From Pseudonocardia hydrocarbonoxydans (GTDB lineage: Bacteria > Actinomycetota > Actinomycetes > Mycobacteriales > Pseudonocardiaceae): a DNA stretch of 64,000 nt. The stretch is taken from the NCBI RefSeq assembly GCF_006539565.1, contig NZ_BJNG01000017.1, positions 62,001-126,000 on the forward strand, read 5' to 3'. A model generated the notes under the pieces. It was not told the DNA's origin and made no database searches. It saw only the letters and a program-made list of their open reading frames with translations. This document shows, piece after piece, positions 1 to 8,791 of this stretch (within the stretch, counting starts at the first letter, position 1; the number at the start of each line of letters is the position of its first letter). The translations under genes and the position numbers were made by a program.

Positions 1-2984
1 GGCGATGCCGTCGCGGACCCCGTCCCCGGCCCGCTCGCGCACGTCACGGCCGTCGGCGCGCAGGACGCCCGCGCCGGGTTCGAGCGTGCGCAGCAGGGCG
101 GCGACCACGGTCGACTTGCCCGAGCCCGACGGCCCGGTCAGCGCCAGCCGGGTGCCGGGGCGCAGGTCCAGGTCGACGCCGCGGACGGCGTCGGTGACGG
201 CGCCGGGCCAGCGCACCGCGAGGCCGTCGGCGGTGAACCCCGACGGCGGGGGGAGCGGGGCCGCGCGCAGGGGTTCGGCAGCGCGGTGAGCAGCCGGACC
301 GCGGCGTCGGGCAGCCCGGCCACGACGTCGGCCAGCGCGAGCGGGGTGAGCGCCAGCACGGCGAGCGCGGGCCCGGGCAGCGTCCCGGCCGAGACGGCGG
401 CGGCGCCGACCGCGGTGGCCGCCACCGAGGTGGCGCCGGTGGTCAGCACGGCGATCCCGGCGCCGAGGCCGCGGGCCGTGGCGGCGCGGCGCAGCAGCAC
501 CCCGAGGCGGGCGTCGGCGGCGGTGAGCCGGTCCCGGAACCGGGCGGCGGCACCGAACACGATCAGGTCCGGGGCGGCCTGCACGAGCTCCACGGCCCCG
601 GCGAGCACCTCCCCGCGGGCGGCGGCGGTGCGGCGCTCCGTGCGGTGCGCGGCCCAGGCGGTGGCCGCGGGGGCGAGCACCCCGGCGGCGAGCACCCCGG
701 CTGCGACGACCAGGCCCGCGGCCGGGAGCAGCAGCCCGATCCCGAGCGCGGTGCCCAGGCCGACGGCGGCGGCGGCCGCGGCGGGCACCAGGACCCGCAC
801 CAGCAGGTCCTGCTGGGCGTCGACGTCGGCCACCAGCCGCGACAGCAGCTCCCCGCGGCGCAGGCGCGCGGTGGCCGCCGGTCCCAGCCGCACCAGCGCC
901 TCCCAGATGCGCACCCGCAGCGCACCGGCCACCCGCAGCGCGGCGTCGTGGGAGACCAGCCGCTCGGCGTAGCGCAGCACGCCCTTGCCCAGGCCGAACG
1001 TGCGGACGGCCACGATGGCGACCATCAGCGCCAGCACCGGCGGGTGCAGCGCGGCGGAGGAGATCAGCCAGGCCGAGGTGGCGGTCAGGGCGACCCCGCA
1101 GCCGAGGGCGAGCGCGCCGAGCAGGGCGGCGAGCAGCAGCCGGGCGCGCCGGCCGCGGGCCGCCGACAGCGTCCAGCGCAGGGGGGTCCAGCGCAGGGGG
1201 GTCCAGCGCAGGGGGGTCCAGCGCAGGGGGGTCCAGCGCAGCGGGGAGGCGGAGGTGGGGCCCGACCGCGGCCCTTCGGGGGCTGGAGGTACCGCGGTCG
1301 GGGTCTCGGGGGAGGGGGTCGGGGGGACGGGTGGCCGGACGACGGGCGGGGGCACCGGGACCGGGTTCCCGGGGGCGTCCACGGTGTGCACCCGGTCGCA
1401 GGCGGCGAGCAGCTCGGCCCGGTGGCTGACCAGCACCACGGTCCGGCCGGCCGCGATGCCGGGCAGCGCCGCGACGATCGCGGCCTCGGTGTCGGCGTCG
1501 ACGCCCTCGGTGGGCTCGTCGAGCAGCAGCAGGGGCCGGTCGGCGAGCACGGCCCTGGCGAGCGCGACGCGACGCTGCTGCCCGGTCGACAGCCCGTTGC
1601 CGTCCTCGCCGACGTCCCGGTCGAGCGGGACGTCCAGTGCGGCGGCGGCCGCGGCCGCGGCCACCCGGGCGTCCGGGGCGTCGGGGACGCCGGTGCGGAT
1701 GTTGTCGGCCACCGTCCCGCGCACCAGCACCGGGCGCTGCGGGACCCACGCGACGCGGCGCGTCCAGGCGTCGGGGTCGATGTCGGCGAGATCGACCCCG
1801 CCGACGGTGACCCGGCCGCCGTCCGGGCGGCGCAGGCCCAGCAGCAGGTCGACCAGGGTGGACTTGCCCGACCCGCTCGGGCCGCGCACGCCGAGGACGG
1901 TGCCGGGGTCCAGCACGAGGTCGAGCCCGTCGAGCACCCGCCCGCCGCGGCCCTCGACGACGACGCCGTCGAACCGGACCGCGACGCGCGACGGGTCCGG
2001 CGCCGGGATGCGCCGGCCCGAGCCGGTGAGCGGCGTCTCCAGGACCGCGAACACCTCCGCGGCGGCCGCGAGCCCCTCGGCGGAGTCGTGGAAACGCGCG
2101 CCGACCGCGCGCAGCGGCAGGTAGACCTCCGGGGCGAGGATGAGCACGACCAGCGCGGTGACCAGGTCGAGCCGCCCGTCGACCAGGCGCAGCCCGATCG
2201 ACACCGCGACCAGCGCCACCGACAGGGTCGCGAGCAGCTCCAGCACCAGCGCGGAGAGGAACGCGACGCGCAGGGTGCGCATCGTGGCCCGCCGGTAGGA
2301 CTCGGCCAGCTCGTGCAGCCGCCCGGACTGATGGCGTGCCCGGCCGAACGCGACGAGCACGTCCAGCCCGGCGACGAGGTCGAGGAAGTGGTGGCCGAGC
2401 ACGGCCAGGGTGCGCCACTGCCGGCGGGTGGAACGCTCGGTGTGCAGCCCGACCAGGATCATGAAGATCGGGATCAGCGGGACCGTCAGGCCCACGACCA
2501 GTCCCGAGAGCGGGTCGGCGAACAGGATCCGCCCGGCGACGGCGGCCGGCACGGTGGCCGCGACGAGCAGGGTCGGCAGGTAGCGGCTGAAGTAGCCCTC
2601 CAGCCCGTCGAGCCCGCGGGTGGCCAGGGTGGCCAGCTCGCCGGTGGGCGGCAGTCCGGGGTGCCGGGGGCCGAGCGCCAGCACGTGCCCCACCAGCCGC
2701 GACCGCAGCTGGCGGATCACGTCGCCGGACGCGCGGTGCGCCGCCACCTCGCCCGCCCAGGCCAGCACGGCGCGCGCGGTGACGGTGGCGAGCAGGCCCA
2801 GCAGCAGCGGGGCCAGGGCGCCGGGCCCGGCGCCGCCGAGGAAGGCCGCGTCGACGGCCCGGGCGAGCAGCTCGGCGGCCACGAGCACCAGGCCCGCGGT
2901 CGCCACGGCGAGCGCGGCGGCCAGCACGACGTAGCGCCGTGCCGCCGAGGCGTGCCGCAGCAGCCGCGGGTCCAGCGGTCTCAT
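1..2984 (-). CDS. cydDC: CydDC fused ABC exporter for cytochrome bd assembly, 3' end outside window, apparent frameshift
   Basis: This is a membrane ABC exporter in which CydD and CydC are one polypeptide; the family exports cysteine/glutathione and is needed to assemble cytochrome bd oxidase. The first half has transmembrane segments (residues about 20-300), Walker A GPSGSGKST at 368-375, an LSTGQQ signature and LLLLDEPTEGVD Walker B. After a Pro-rich linker with five LRWTP repeats (about 580-605) a second transmembrane half starts. The open frame runs off at 138, but the CydC nucleotide-binding domain (GFTADGLAVRW, then GPSGSGKST) continues in another frame to base 1. The two frames join if one base is added to the G-run at 270-273, so this is a one-base deletion in a homopolymer, real or a sequencing error. 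The ATG overlaps the stop of the cydB remnant as ATGA. Confidence 0.85.
1171..1245. repeat. Five tandem 15-bp units inside cydDC
   Basis: Five head-to-tail copies of gtccagcgcaggggg, the last with one change, lie in the linker between the CydD and CydC halves and encode LRWTP repeats on the minus strand. The unit length is a multiple of three, so copy number can change without breaking the frame. The G-runs make slippage likely. Confidence 0.95.
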
Positions 2985-3257
2985 CGGACCTGCTCACCCT
3001 CCCGGTGCCCGCCCGCGGGCAGCCCGGCCGCGGCGGGGATGTCGGAGGTGCCGATGCGGCGGCGGAACACCCAGAACGTCCAGGCCTGGTAGGCCAGGAC
3101 GATCGGGGTGAACACGACCGCCACCCACGTCATGATCGTCAGGGTGTAGGGCGTCGACGCGGCGTTGGTCGTGGTGAGGCCGAACGCCGGGTCGGTGGTC
3201 GACGGCAGGACGTCGGGGTAGAGGGAGCCGAACAGCGTCACCGTCACCGCGTGCTCC
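2981..3257 (-). pseudogene. cydB: C-terminal remnant of cytochrome bd ubiquinol oxidase subunit II
   Basis: Only the last ~88 residues of CydB are present: VTVTLFGSLYPDVLPS, then STTDPAFGL, NAASTPYTLTIMTW, and a final membrane segment ending in WTFWVFRRRIGTSDIP. These are typical of the CydB C-terminus. Upstream of about 3257 the reading frame continues but has no CydB character, and the opposite strand carries an EAL-domain fragment. No cydA or rest of cydB is visible. The stop overlaps the cydDC start by ATGA, the usual cydABDC order, so a deletion has removed the front of the operon. It can hardly make a working oxidase subunit. Confidence 0.85.
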
Positions 3258-3275
3258 GCGCCGACCTCGTCGAGC

Positions 3276-3744
3276 GCGGCCGGGTCGAGCACCTGCTCCG
3301 CACCGCGCTGGCCGGGCGGGTGGGCCCGCCGCGGCCCGGGGCGGCGCTGTCGGTCGCCTACCAGCCCGTCCACGATCTCGACACCGGTGATCTGGTCGGC
3401 TTCGAGGCCCTCGCCCGGCTGCACGACGCGCCGGGTACGCGAGCCTGACCTACCTCGTGACGCTCCCGGTGACCGCCGTGAAGATCGACCGTTCGTTCAC
3501 CGCCGGGATGACCACCGACCCGACCAGGGCCACGATCGTCCGGACGGTGGCGCAGCTCGCCTCCGAGCTGGGTCTGCGGTGCGTCGTGGAGGGCATCGAG
3601 TCCCGCAGCCAGCTCGACGCGCTGCCCCCGGGACTCCTCGGCCAGGGCTACCTGCTGGGCAGGCCCGGGCCGGATCCCGGTGTCTGGTGCGGGGCGCGCC
3701 GGCCCGGCCCGGCCGGCGGGGGCCGTGACTCAGCGGGGCCGTGA
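3276..3744 (+). pseudogene. EAL-domain (cyclic-di-GMP phosphodiesterase) gene with internal deletion
   Basis: Two pieces of an EAL domain are recognisable. The first (about 3276-3428) reads LSVAYQPVHDLDTGDLVGFEAL, shown here as the start of the domain with its EAL motif. The second, in another frame (about 3429-3700), reads GYASLTYL, then VKIDRSFTAGM, then GLRCVVEGIES and LGQGYLLGRP, the end of the domain. Roughly 100 central residues, which carry most metal-binding acids, are missing, and the frame changes at the join near 3430. The N-terminal part of the parent protein is also lost at the cydB junction. The gene is dead. Confidence 0.8.
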
Positions 3745-3770
3745 CTCAGCGGGGCCGTGACTCAGCGGGG
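3723..3770. repeat. Three tandem 16-bp units at the devR stop codon
   Basis: Three exact copies of ccgtgactcagcgggg lie between the EAL remnant and the end of devR. The last copy holds the devR stop codon (3762-3764), and the other two repeat the same stop. It looks like a recent tandem duplication of the 3' end of the gene. Confidence 0.95.
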
Positions 3771-4409
3771 GCCGTGGCGCAGCTCGGCCGCGTACACGGC
3801 GGCCTCGGTGCGGCGGGCGAAGCCCAGCTTGTGCAGCAGCGAGGAGACGTAGTTCTTGACCGTCTTCTCCGCCAGGTACATCTCCGCGCCGATCTGCCGG
3901 TTGGTGAGGCCCTCGGCGATGAGTTCGAGGATCCGGCGCTCCTGCGGGCTCAGCGACTCGTAGCGCGGATCGGCCGGGGCGTCGCCGGTGCGCAGCCGCT
4001 CCAGCACCGCGGCGGTGGCGCGCGGGTCGAGCAGGGAACCGCCCGCCGCCACCGTGCGCACCGCCCCGACCAGATCGACCCCGGCGACCTGTTTGAGCAG
4101 GTAACCCGACGCCCCGGCCATGATCGCGCCGAACAGGGCCTCGTCGTCGGAGTAGGAGGTGAGCATCAGGCAGGCGGGGGGCGGGCTGACGGCCGAGCGC
4201 ACGTCGCGGCACACCGAGACGCCCTCGCCGTCGGGCAGCCGGACGTCGAGGATCGCGACGTCCGGGCGCAGGGCCGGGATGCGGGCGAGCGCCTGGGCGG
4301 CGGTGCCGGCCTCGCCCACGACGGCGATGTCCTCCTCGGACTCCAGCAGCTGCGCGATGCCGCGCCGGACGATCTCGTGGTCGTCGAGCAGGAACACGGA
4401 GATGGTCAC
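3762..4409 (-). CDS. devR: DevR/DosR-type NarL-family response regulator
   Basis: This is the likely transcription factor of the regulon. With a GTG start at 4409 it has 215 residues, as against 217 for M. tuberculosis DevR. The receiver domain has DD at 9-10, phospho-acceptor Asp55 in LDVRLPDG, Thr84 in LTSYSDDE and Lys106 in GYLLKQ, matching D8/D9, D54, T82 and K104 of DevR. The C-terminal LuxR-type helix-turn-helix (about 150-215) reads LSPQERRILELIAEGLTNRQ followed by FLAEKTVKNYVS-like AEKTVKNYVSSLLHKLG, nearly the DevR recognition helix. A longer frame to 4514 only adds a Pro/Gly-rich stretch across the promoter and is not preferred. A GGGCCGAACGGCCC box lies 81 bp upstream, which suggests autoregulation. 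The partner kinases are probably 19461-21230 and 57680-59395. Confidence 0.92.
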   Translation of the reverse strand: MTISVFLLDDHEIVRRGIAQLLESEEDIAVVGEAGTAAQALARIPALRPDVAILDVRLPDGEGVSVCRDVRSAVSPPPACLMLTSYSDDEALFGAIMAGASGYLLKQVAGVDLVGAVRTVAAGGSLLDPRATAAVLERLRTGDAPADPRYESLSPQERRILELIAEGLTNRQIGAEMYLAEKTVKNYVSSLLHKLGFARRTEAAVYAAELRHGPR

Positions 4410-4489
4410 AGGCTGCCCTTCGTCGTCGACGGGCTCGACGGTACCGGGCGGCGACGGGCCGCCGCGGCGGCCGTTGGGCCCGCCCGGCA

Positions 4490-4503
4490 GGGCCGAACGG
4501 CCC
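4490..4503. promoter_or_regulatory. Putative DevR/OsdR box upstream of devR
   Basis: GGGCCGAACGGCCC is a near-perfect inverted repeat 81 bp upstream of the devR GTG. It matches the pattern GGGNCC-NN-GGNCCC seen throughout the window. Confidence 0.6.
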
Positions 4504-4559
4504 AGTGCGCGCACCTCGGGACCGCCGCCCGCGGGGCGGCGACCGGGGCGGGTGGGCGA

Positions 4560-5531
4560 TCACCGCAGCAGGACCGCCTCCAGGGCCCGGCGCGGCGTCC
4601 GCTCCAGCCGTCCCGGGTCCGGACCGGGGTGCCCGACCCGGATCACCAGCTGGGGGTGGTCCGGCGAGCGCAGCACGGTCGACGCCAGCTGGGCGCGGGT
4701 GGCCGCGACCTCCGACGCCTGGCTCAACGGCGTCGTGGCGAGCCCCCGCAGGGTCGCCGCGAGCAGGACGGCGCTGGTCGCCTCGCCGGCGAGCAGGCGG
4801 TCGAGCAGCCCGTCGCCCACGGTGGTCAGGACGAGCAGCACCGAGCCGTCGGGCGGGCCCACGGCGGCACCGGCACCACCCAGGTCGCCGCGGGGGAACG
4901 CGCGCAGGTCCGGCACGGCGCCGCGGGAGGTGCGGGCGGAGGCCGGCACACCGTCGCGGGCCGCGGCCCAGCGGTGGCTCCAGATCGTCAGCTCGGCGGC
5001 GTAGCCGGGGGCGAAGCGCTGGCGTGTCGCGGCGTCGGCCAGCAGCCGGTCGAGCCGGTGCCGGGCCTCGTCGCCGGTCACCGGGTGCAGCGTGGCCCCG
5101 CACCCCGTCGCGGCCGCGACGAGGCGGGCGAGCACGTCCGGGGCGACCGGCTCCGCGCCGAGCGGGCGGCGGTCGGTCCGCCGCTCGTCGACGGCGCGGC
5201 TCAACGCGGCGAAGCCGGGCTCGGGCGGCCCGTTCCCGACGCGCACCGAGGCCAGGTGGCCGCGGTCCTCCGGTGAGGGCAGCCGGCCGACGTGCGCCGA
5301 CATGCCCGCCGCGGCGAGGGCGACGCGGAGGTGGTGCAGCGCCGCGCCGCAGCTCAGGATCAGGTCGCGGCCGTCGGGGTCGGTCCCCACCAGCTGCCGG
5401 GCCCGGTCGGCGTGCAGCTCCACGACGCCCGGGCGCAACCGCCACCGCCACGGCTGGGTGTTGTGCACCGAGGGCGCCCGCAGCGCCCGCTCCACCGCCG
5501 CGGCCAGGACACCGACCGGTACACCACCCAT
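4560..5531 (-). CDS. Acg-type nitroreductase family protein
   Basis: This 323-residue protein has the signature RAPSVHNTQPWRW near the N-terminus and SCGAALHHLRVALAAAG, typical of the Acg/Rv3131/Rv3127 group of FMN-binding nitroreductase-fold proteins in the DosR regulon. Acg of M. tuberculosis is reported to bind FMN without clear reductase activity, so the substrate here is open. The ATG at 5531 directly precedes the conserved domain; the frame extends to 5711 but that part is Arg/Pro-rich and overlaps the divergent stress gene. It shares with that gene a 178-bp divergent promoter holding a DevR-like box. Paralogues lie at 27155, 34255 and 56556. Confidence 0.85.
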   Translation of the reverse strand: MGGVPVGVLAAAVERALRAPSVHNTQPWRWRLRPGVVELHADRARQLVGTDPDGRDLILSCGAALHHLRVALAAAGMSAHVGRLPSPEDRGHLASVRVGNGPPEPGFAALSRAVDERRTDRRPLGAEPVAPDVLARLVAAATGCGATLHPVTGDEARHRLDRLLADAATRQRFAPGYAAELTIWSHRWAAARDGVPASARTSRGAVPDLRAFPRGDLGGAGAAVGPPDGSVLLVLTTVGDGLLDRLLAGEATSAVLLAATLRGLATTPLSQASEVAATRAQLASTVLRSPDHPQLVIRVGHPGPDPGRLERTPRRALEAVLLR

Positions 5532-5611
5532 GCCCGCACCGTCCGCCCGTGGTCCGGGTCGACACAGAGGCGGTCGCCCCGGCGGGTGGCGACGACCGGC
5601 GACCGCGATCC

Positions 5612-5625
5612 GGGTCCTTGGTCCC
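5612..5625. promoter_or_regulatory. Putative DevR/OsdR box, divergent promoter
   Basis: GGGTCCTTGGTCCC is centred between the nitroreductase start (5531) and the stress protein start (5710), about 81-85 bp from each, so one site could serve both genes. Confidence 0.6.
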
Positions 5626-5709
5626 GGCCCGGGCGGTCCGCCGCCCCCTGTGGGGCGCGGCGGTGCGGGGAGACGCTCGCCGGACCGACGACGACGGAGG
5701 CGCAGGCGC

Positions 5710-6618
5710 ATGAGCTGGACCGGGACCGGACGGATCGTGGTCGGGGTGGACCCGTCGGACTCCGCGCGGGAGGCCGCCGAGTGGGCGGCCGACCTCGCGG
5801 CCGCGCACGGCGGGCACCTGCTCCTGGTGCACGTGGTGCGGGGGGCCTACGGGGAGCGGACGGCCGGCCCCGTGCCGGTCTGGCTGGACGAGCTGCGCGT
5901 CACGGCGCTGCGCCTGGGGGTGGGCGGCTGTGCCGTCGAGGTGCTGCCCGGCGAACCGGTCGGGGTGCTGGCCGCCCGGGCCGAGGACGCCGTGCTGCTG
6001 GTGCTGGGCAGCTACGGCGAGGCCGCCTGGACGGGGATGCTCGCGGGCTCGGTGGCGGTCTCGCTGCTGGAGCGCGTGCGGTGCCCGGTCGCGGTCATCC
6101 GCGGCCGCGCCCCGCACCTCCCGCCGCCGCGCGGCGGTCCCGTCGTGGTCGGCGTCGAGGACTCCCCGGCCGGCCGGGCCGCGCTCGACGTCGCGGCCGG
6201 GCTGGCCGGGGCGCTGGGCGCGCGTCTGGTGGGCACGCGGGCGTGGTCCGACGTCGTCGCCGCGGGCGACGGCTCCGCGCACCGCAGGCCCGAGGACCCG
6301 GCGGTGCTCGCGGCGGAGGCCCGGGACCTGCTCACCGCCGAGCTCTCCCGGGTCGCCGTCGCGCACCCGGACCTCGCGATCGAGCCCGACCCGGACGAGG
6401 ACACCCCGCTGCGCGCCCTGCTCGACCGGGCCGCGGGCGCCCGGATGATCGTCGTCGGGCACCGGAGGGGCGCCCCGCAGCCGACCCCGCGCGGCGGGGT
6501 GCTGCTCGGGTCGACCAGCCGGGGTCTCGTCGAGTTCGCGGAGTGCCCGGTCGTCGTGGTCGGCCCCGCGATGGTGGGGTCGCGGGCCGCCGGGCCGGTG
6601 TCGGGGTCCCGTCCCTGA
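5710..6618 (+). CDS. Universal stress protein, two tandem Usp domains
   Basis: This 302-residue cytoplasmic protein has two Usp domains, the arrangement of Rv2005c, Rv2623 and similar DosR-regulon proteins. Domain one opens with IVVGVDPSDSAREAAEWA and keeps a G-x2-G-x9-GS-like ATP loop (VLGSYGEAAWTGMLAGS). Domain two opens with VVVGVEDSPAGRAALDVAA and ends in IVVGHRRGAPQ followed by LLGSTSRGLVEFAECPVVVV, in which the loop is less regular. Rv2623 binds ATP; the same is only inferred here. The ATG at 5710 is chosen because upstream in-frame sequence is antisense to the divergent nitroreductase. Confidence 0.88.
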   Translation: MSWTGTGRIVVGVDPSDSAREAAEWAADLAAAHGGHLLLVHVVRGAYGERTAGPVPVWLDELRVTALRLGVGGCAVEVLPGEPVGVLAARAEDAVLLVLGSYGEAAWTGMLAGSVAVSLLERVRCPVAVIRGRAPHLPPPRGGPVVVGVEDSPAGRAALDVAAGLAGALGARLVGTRAWSDVVAAGDGSAHRRPEDPAVLAAEARDLLTAELSRVAVAHPDLAIEPDPDEDTPLRALLDRAAGARMIVVGHRRGAPQPTPRGGVLLGSTSRGLVEFAECPVVVVGPAMVGSRAAGPVSGSRP

Positions 6619-6633
6619 CCCGGGTGCCGCCGG

Positions 6634-8337
6634 TCAGGGTCGCGCCGTCTCCTCCCGGTAGGCGGCCACCGCGGTGGGCAGCGTCGGGAAGATCCGGTCC
6701 TCGCCGATGCGCTCCCGCAGGCCGCTGCGGGCGAGGTCGCCGAGCAGCTCGTGCTTGGCGCGGGCCAGCGCCACGGTGATCCCGCGGCGCCGCAGGTCCG
6801 CGCACAGCCCGGCCAGCGCGTCCGCCGCCGTGATGTCGATCTCGACGACCGCCTCGAGGTTCAGCAGCAGCCAGCGCGGGTGCGGGTCGGCGTCGACGGC
6901 GGCGGTGGCCCGGGTGCGGAAGTCCTCCGCGTTGGCGAAGCAGAGCGGGGCGTCGTAGCGGTAGACCACCAGGCCCGGGACGGTCGTGGTGCCGGGGTGG
7001 TCGTCGACATCGTGCATGCCGGCGAGGCCGGGGGCGAAGCCGAGGACGCCGTCGTGCGGCCGGGACACCCGGCGGAGCAGGTCGAGGATCGACAGCCCGA
7101 CCGCGGCGAGGACACCACCGAGCACGCCCACGGCCAGCACCGCCGTCGTGGTCGCGAGCGCCAGGAGCAGCTCGGACCGGCGGAACCGGGCGAAGCGGAC
7201 GAACTCCCGCCGGTCGACGAGCCGGACCGCCGCGTAGACGACGAGGGCGCCCAGCGCGGCGGACGGGAAGGCGGCGAGCACGGGACCCCCGGCGCCGAGC
7301 ACGACGAGGACGGCCGGCACGGTGACGACCGACGCCAGCTGGCTCCGCCCGCCCACCGCCGCGGCGATCGCCGTCCGGCTGCCGGAGCTGCTGACCGGGA
7401 AGCCCTGCAGGACCCCGGCGGCGATGTTGGCGGCGCCGAGCGCGAACAGCTCTCGGTCGGCGTCGACGCGCAGGCCCTCCCGGGCGAAGGCCCGCCCGGT
7501 CAGCACGTTGTCGGAGTAGCCGACCAGCGCGACGCCGAGCGCGGGCAGCAGCAGGGCGGCGAGGTCGGCCGGGCCGACCAGCGGGACGGCCGGCGTCGGC
7601 AGCCCCGGTGGTACCGGGCCGACCACCGACACCCCGTGGCGCGGCAGGTCGGCCGCGACGCTCACCGCCGTGGCGAGCAGCACCGCGATCAGCGGCGCGG
7701 GCAGCCGCGGGAGGAACGCCGCGAGCAGTACCAGTACGGCCAGCACCGCCGCCGAGACGGCGAGCGTGGGAGCGTGGACCCGGTCCAGCTCCCGGGCCAT
7801 GCCGACGACGTCCTGCACGAAGGTGCCGCCCTCGTACCGGACGCCGGTGAGCCTGCCGAGCTGGCCGGCGATCATGATCAGCGCGATGCCGGCGAGGTAG
7901 CCGACGAGCACCGGGCGCGACAGCAGGTCGGCCAGGAAACCCAGCCGCGCCACCCGCCCGGCCAGGCACAGCACGCCGACCAGCACCGCCAGTGCCGCGG
8001 CGAGCACCGCATGGCGGGCGGGGTCACCGGCCGCGAGCGGGGCGATCGCGATGGCGGTCATCACCGCCGTCGTCGACTCCGGCCCGACCGAGAGCAGGCG
8101 GGACGACCCGAACGCCGCGTACGCCGCGAGCGCCCCGACCGAGGCCCAGAGCCCGACGACCGGCGGCAGCCCGGCGACCGCCGCGTAGGCGAGCACCTGC
8201 GGTACCAGGTAGGCCGCGACGGTCAGGCCGGCGAGCAGGTCCGCGGACAGCGCGGACCACTCGCGCCGGCGCAGTGCCGACAGACCCGGCCCGATCCCGT
8301 CCCCGAGCACCGGGCCGACGCGCCGCACCCCGATCAC
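6634..8337 (-). CDS. SulP-family anion (sulfate/bicarbonate) transporter with STAS domain
   Basis: An integral membrane transporter of about 567 residues. It has the SulP hallmark LLAGLTVAAYLVPQVLAYA and AGLPPVVGLWAS near the N-terminus, about eleven further hydrophobic segments, SVGPESTTAVMTA, and LLQGFP-like GVLQGFPVSSSGSRTAIA. A C-terminal STAS domain (last ~130 residues) has VVEIDITAADALAGL. The family moves sulfate, bicarbonate or dicarboxylates; the substrate cannot be read from sequence. The start is uncertain: GTG 8337 and GTG 8325 are both possible and no ATG precedes the first membrane segment at a sensible place. It converges with the upstream stress protein gene. Confidence 0.85.
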   Translation of the reverse strand: MIGVRRVGPVLGDGIGPGLSALRRREWSALSADLLAGLTVAAYLVPQVLAYAAVAGLPPVVGLWASVGALAAYAAFGSSRLLSVGPESTTAVMTAIAIAPLAAGDPARHAVLAAALAVLVGVLCLAGRVARLGFLADLLSRPVLVGYLAGIALIMIAGQLGRLTGVRYEGGTFVQDVVGMARELDRVHAPTLAVSAAVLAVLVLLAAFLPRLPAPLIAVLLATAVSVAADLPRHGVSVVGPVPPGLPTPAVPLVGPADLAALLLPALGVALVGYSDNVLTGRAFAREGLRVDADRELFALGAANIAAGVLQGFPVSSSGSRTAIAAAVGGRSQLASVVTVPAVLVVLGAGGPVLAAFPSAALGALVVYAAVRLVDRREFVRFARFRRSELLLALATTTAVLAVGVLGGVLAAVGLSILDLLRRVSRPHDGVLGFAPGLAGMHDVDDHPGTTTVPGLVVYRYDAPLCFANAEDFRTRATAAVDADPHPRWLLLNLEAVVEIDITAADALAGLCADLRRRGITVALARAKHELLGDLARSGLRERIGEDRIFPTLPTAVAAYREETARP

Positions 8338-8492
8338 CCGCCGGGGGCCGGACGGCCCCGCGTGCCGTCGGTGCCGCGCATCGGTCCACCTCACCGGTTC
8401 CGGTTGTGCCGCCGTCGATCGTGGCCGCCGGGGCCGGGGCCTGCGACGGCCGTGCGGTGCGCCGCGGCAGGGCCGGTGGGCGCCCGGAGGAG

Positions 8493-8506
8493 GGGACCTT
8501 CGGCGC
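8493..8506. promoter_or_regulatory. Putative DevR/OsdR box
   Basis: GGGACCTTCGGCGC lies about 69 bp upstream of the small gene at 8575, in the 230-bp gap that also holds the sulP promoter. The right half is imperfect. Confidence 0.5.
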
Positions 8507-8574
8507 TGACGGGCGCGCGGATCCGGTGGGACGGTCCGGCCCCCAGAGGTTCCCCCCACACCGAGGTGATGATC

Positions 8575-8775
8575 ATGCAGACGATTTCCGGCGGCACGGC
8601 GCTCGACGTGCGGACCGTCCTGGACCGGCTCGTGCAGTCCGGGATCTCGCCGGAGCGGGCGCTCGCGCACCTGCGCGGTGGCTGGGTCCTCGTCGACGGT
8701 GCCGTCGTGCGCGACCCCGCGGCCCCGGCCGAGCCGCCGGCCCGCGTCGAGCTCCGCTCGATCCCCCGCCGGTGA
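8575..8775 (+). CDS. Small conserved-looking protein of unknown function, 66 residues
   Basis: I do not recognise this protein. It reads LDVRTVLDRLVQSGISPERA, then LAHLRGGWVLVDGAVVRDPA, and ends in VELRSIPRR, so it appears to be a short helix followed by a strand-rich tail. ATG 8575 is preferred because GAGG ends nine bases upstream; ATG 8569 is also possible. It precedes the stress protein gene by 16 bp and a DevR-like box lies upstream, so it is probably the first gene of that transcript. Confidence 0.6.
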   Translation: MQTISGGTALDVRTVLDRLVQSGISPERALAHLRGGWVLVDGAVVRDPAAPAEPPARVELRSIPRR

Positions 8776-8791
8776 CCCCGGTCCGCGGGCG

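Noticed and set aside
1171..1245. CRISPR-like array
   Set aside because: Units are 15 bp with no spacers and encode an in-frame peptide repeat; no cas gene is present.
645..3092. 815-codon open frame on the plus strand
   Set aside because: It lies antisense to cydDC and is rich in Gly, Arg, Gln and Pro without any domain; such frames are expected opposite GC-rich genes.
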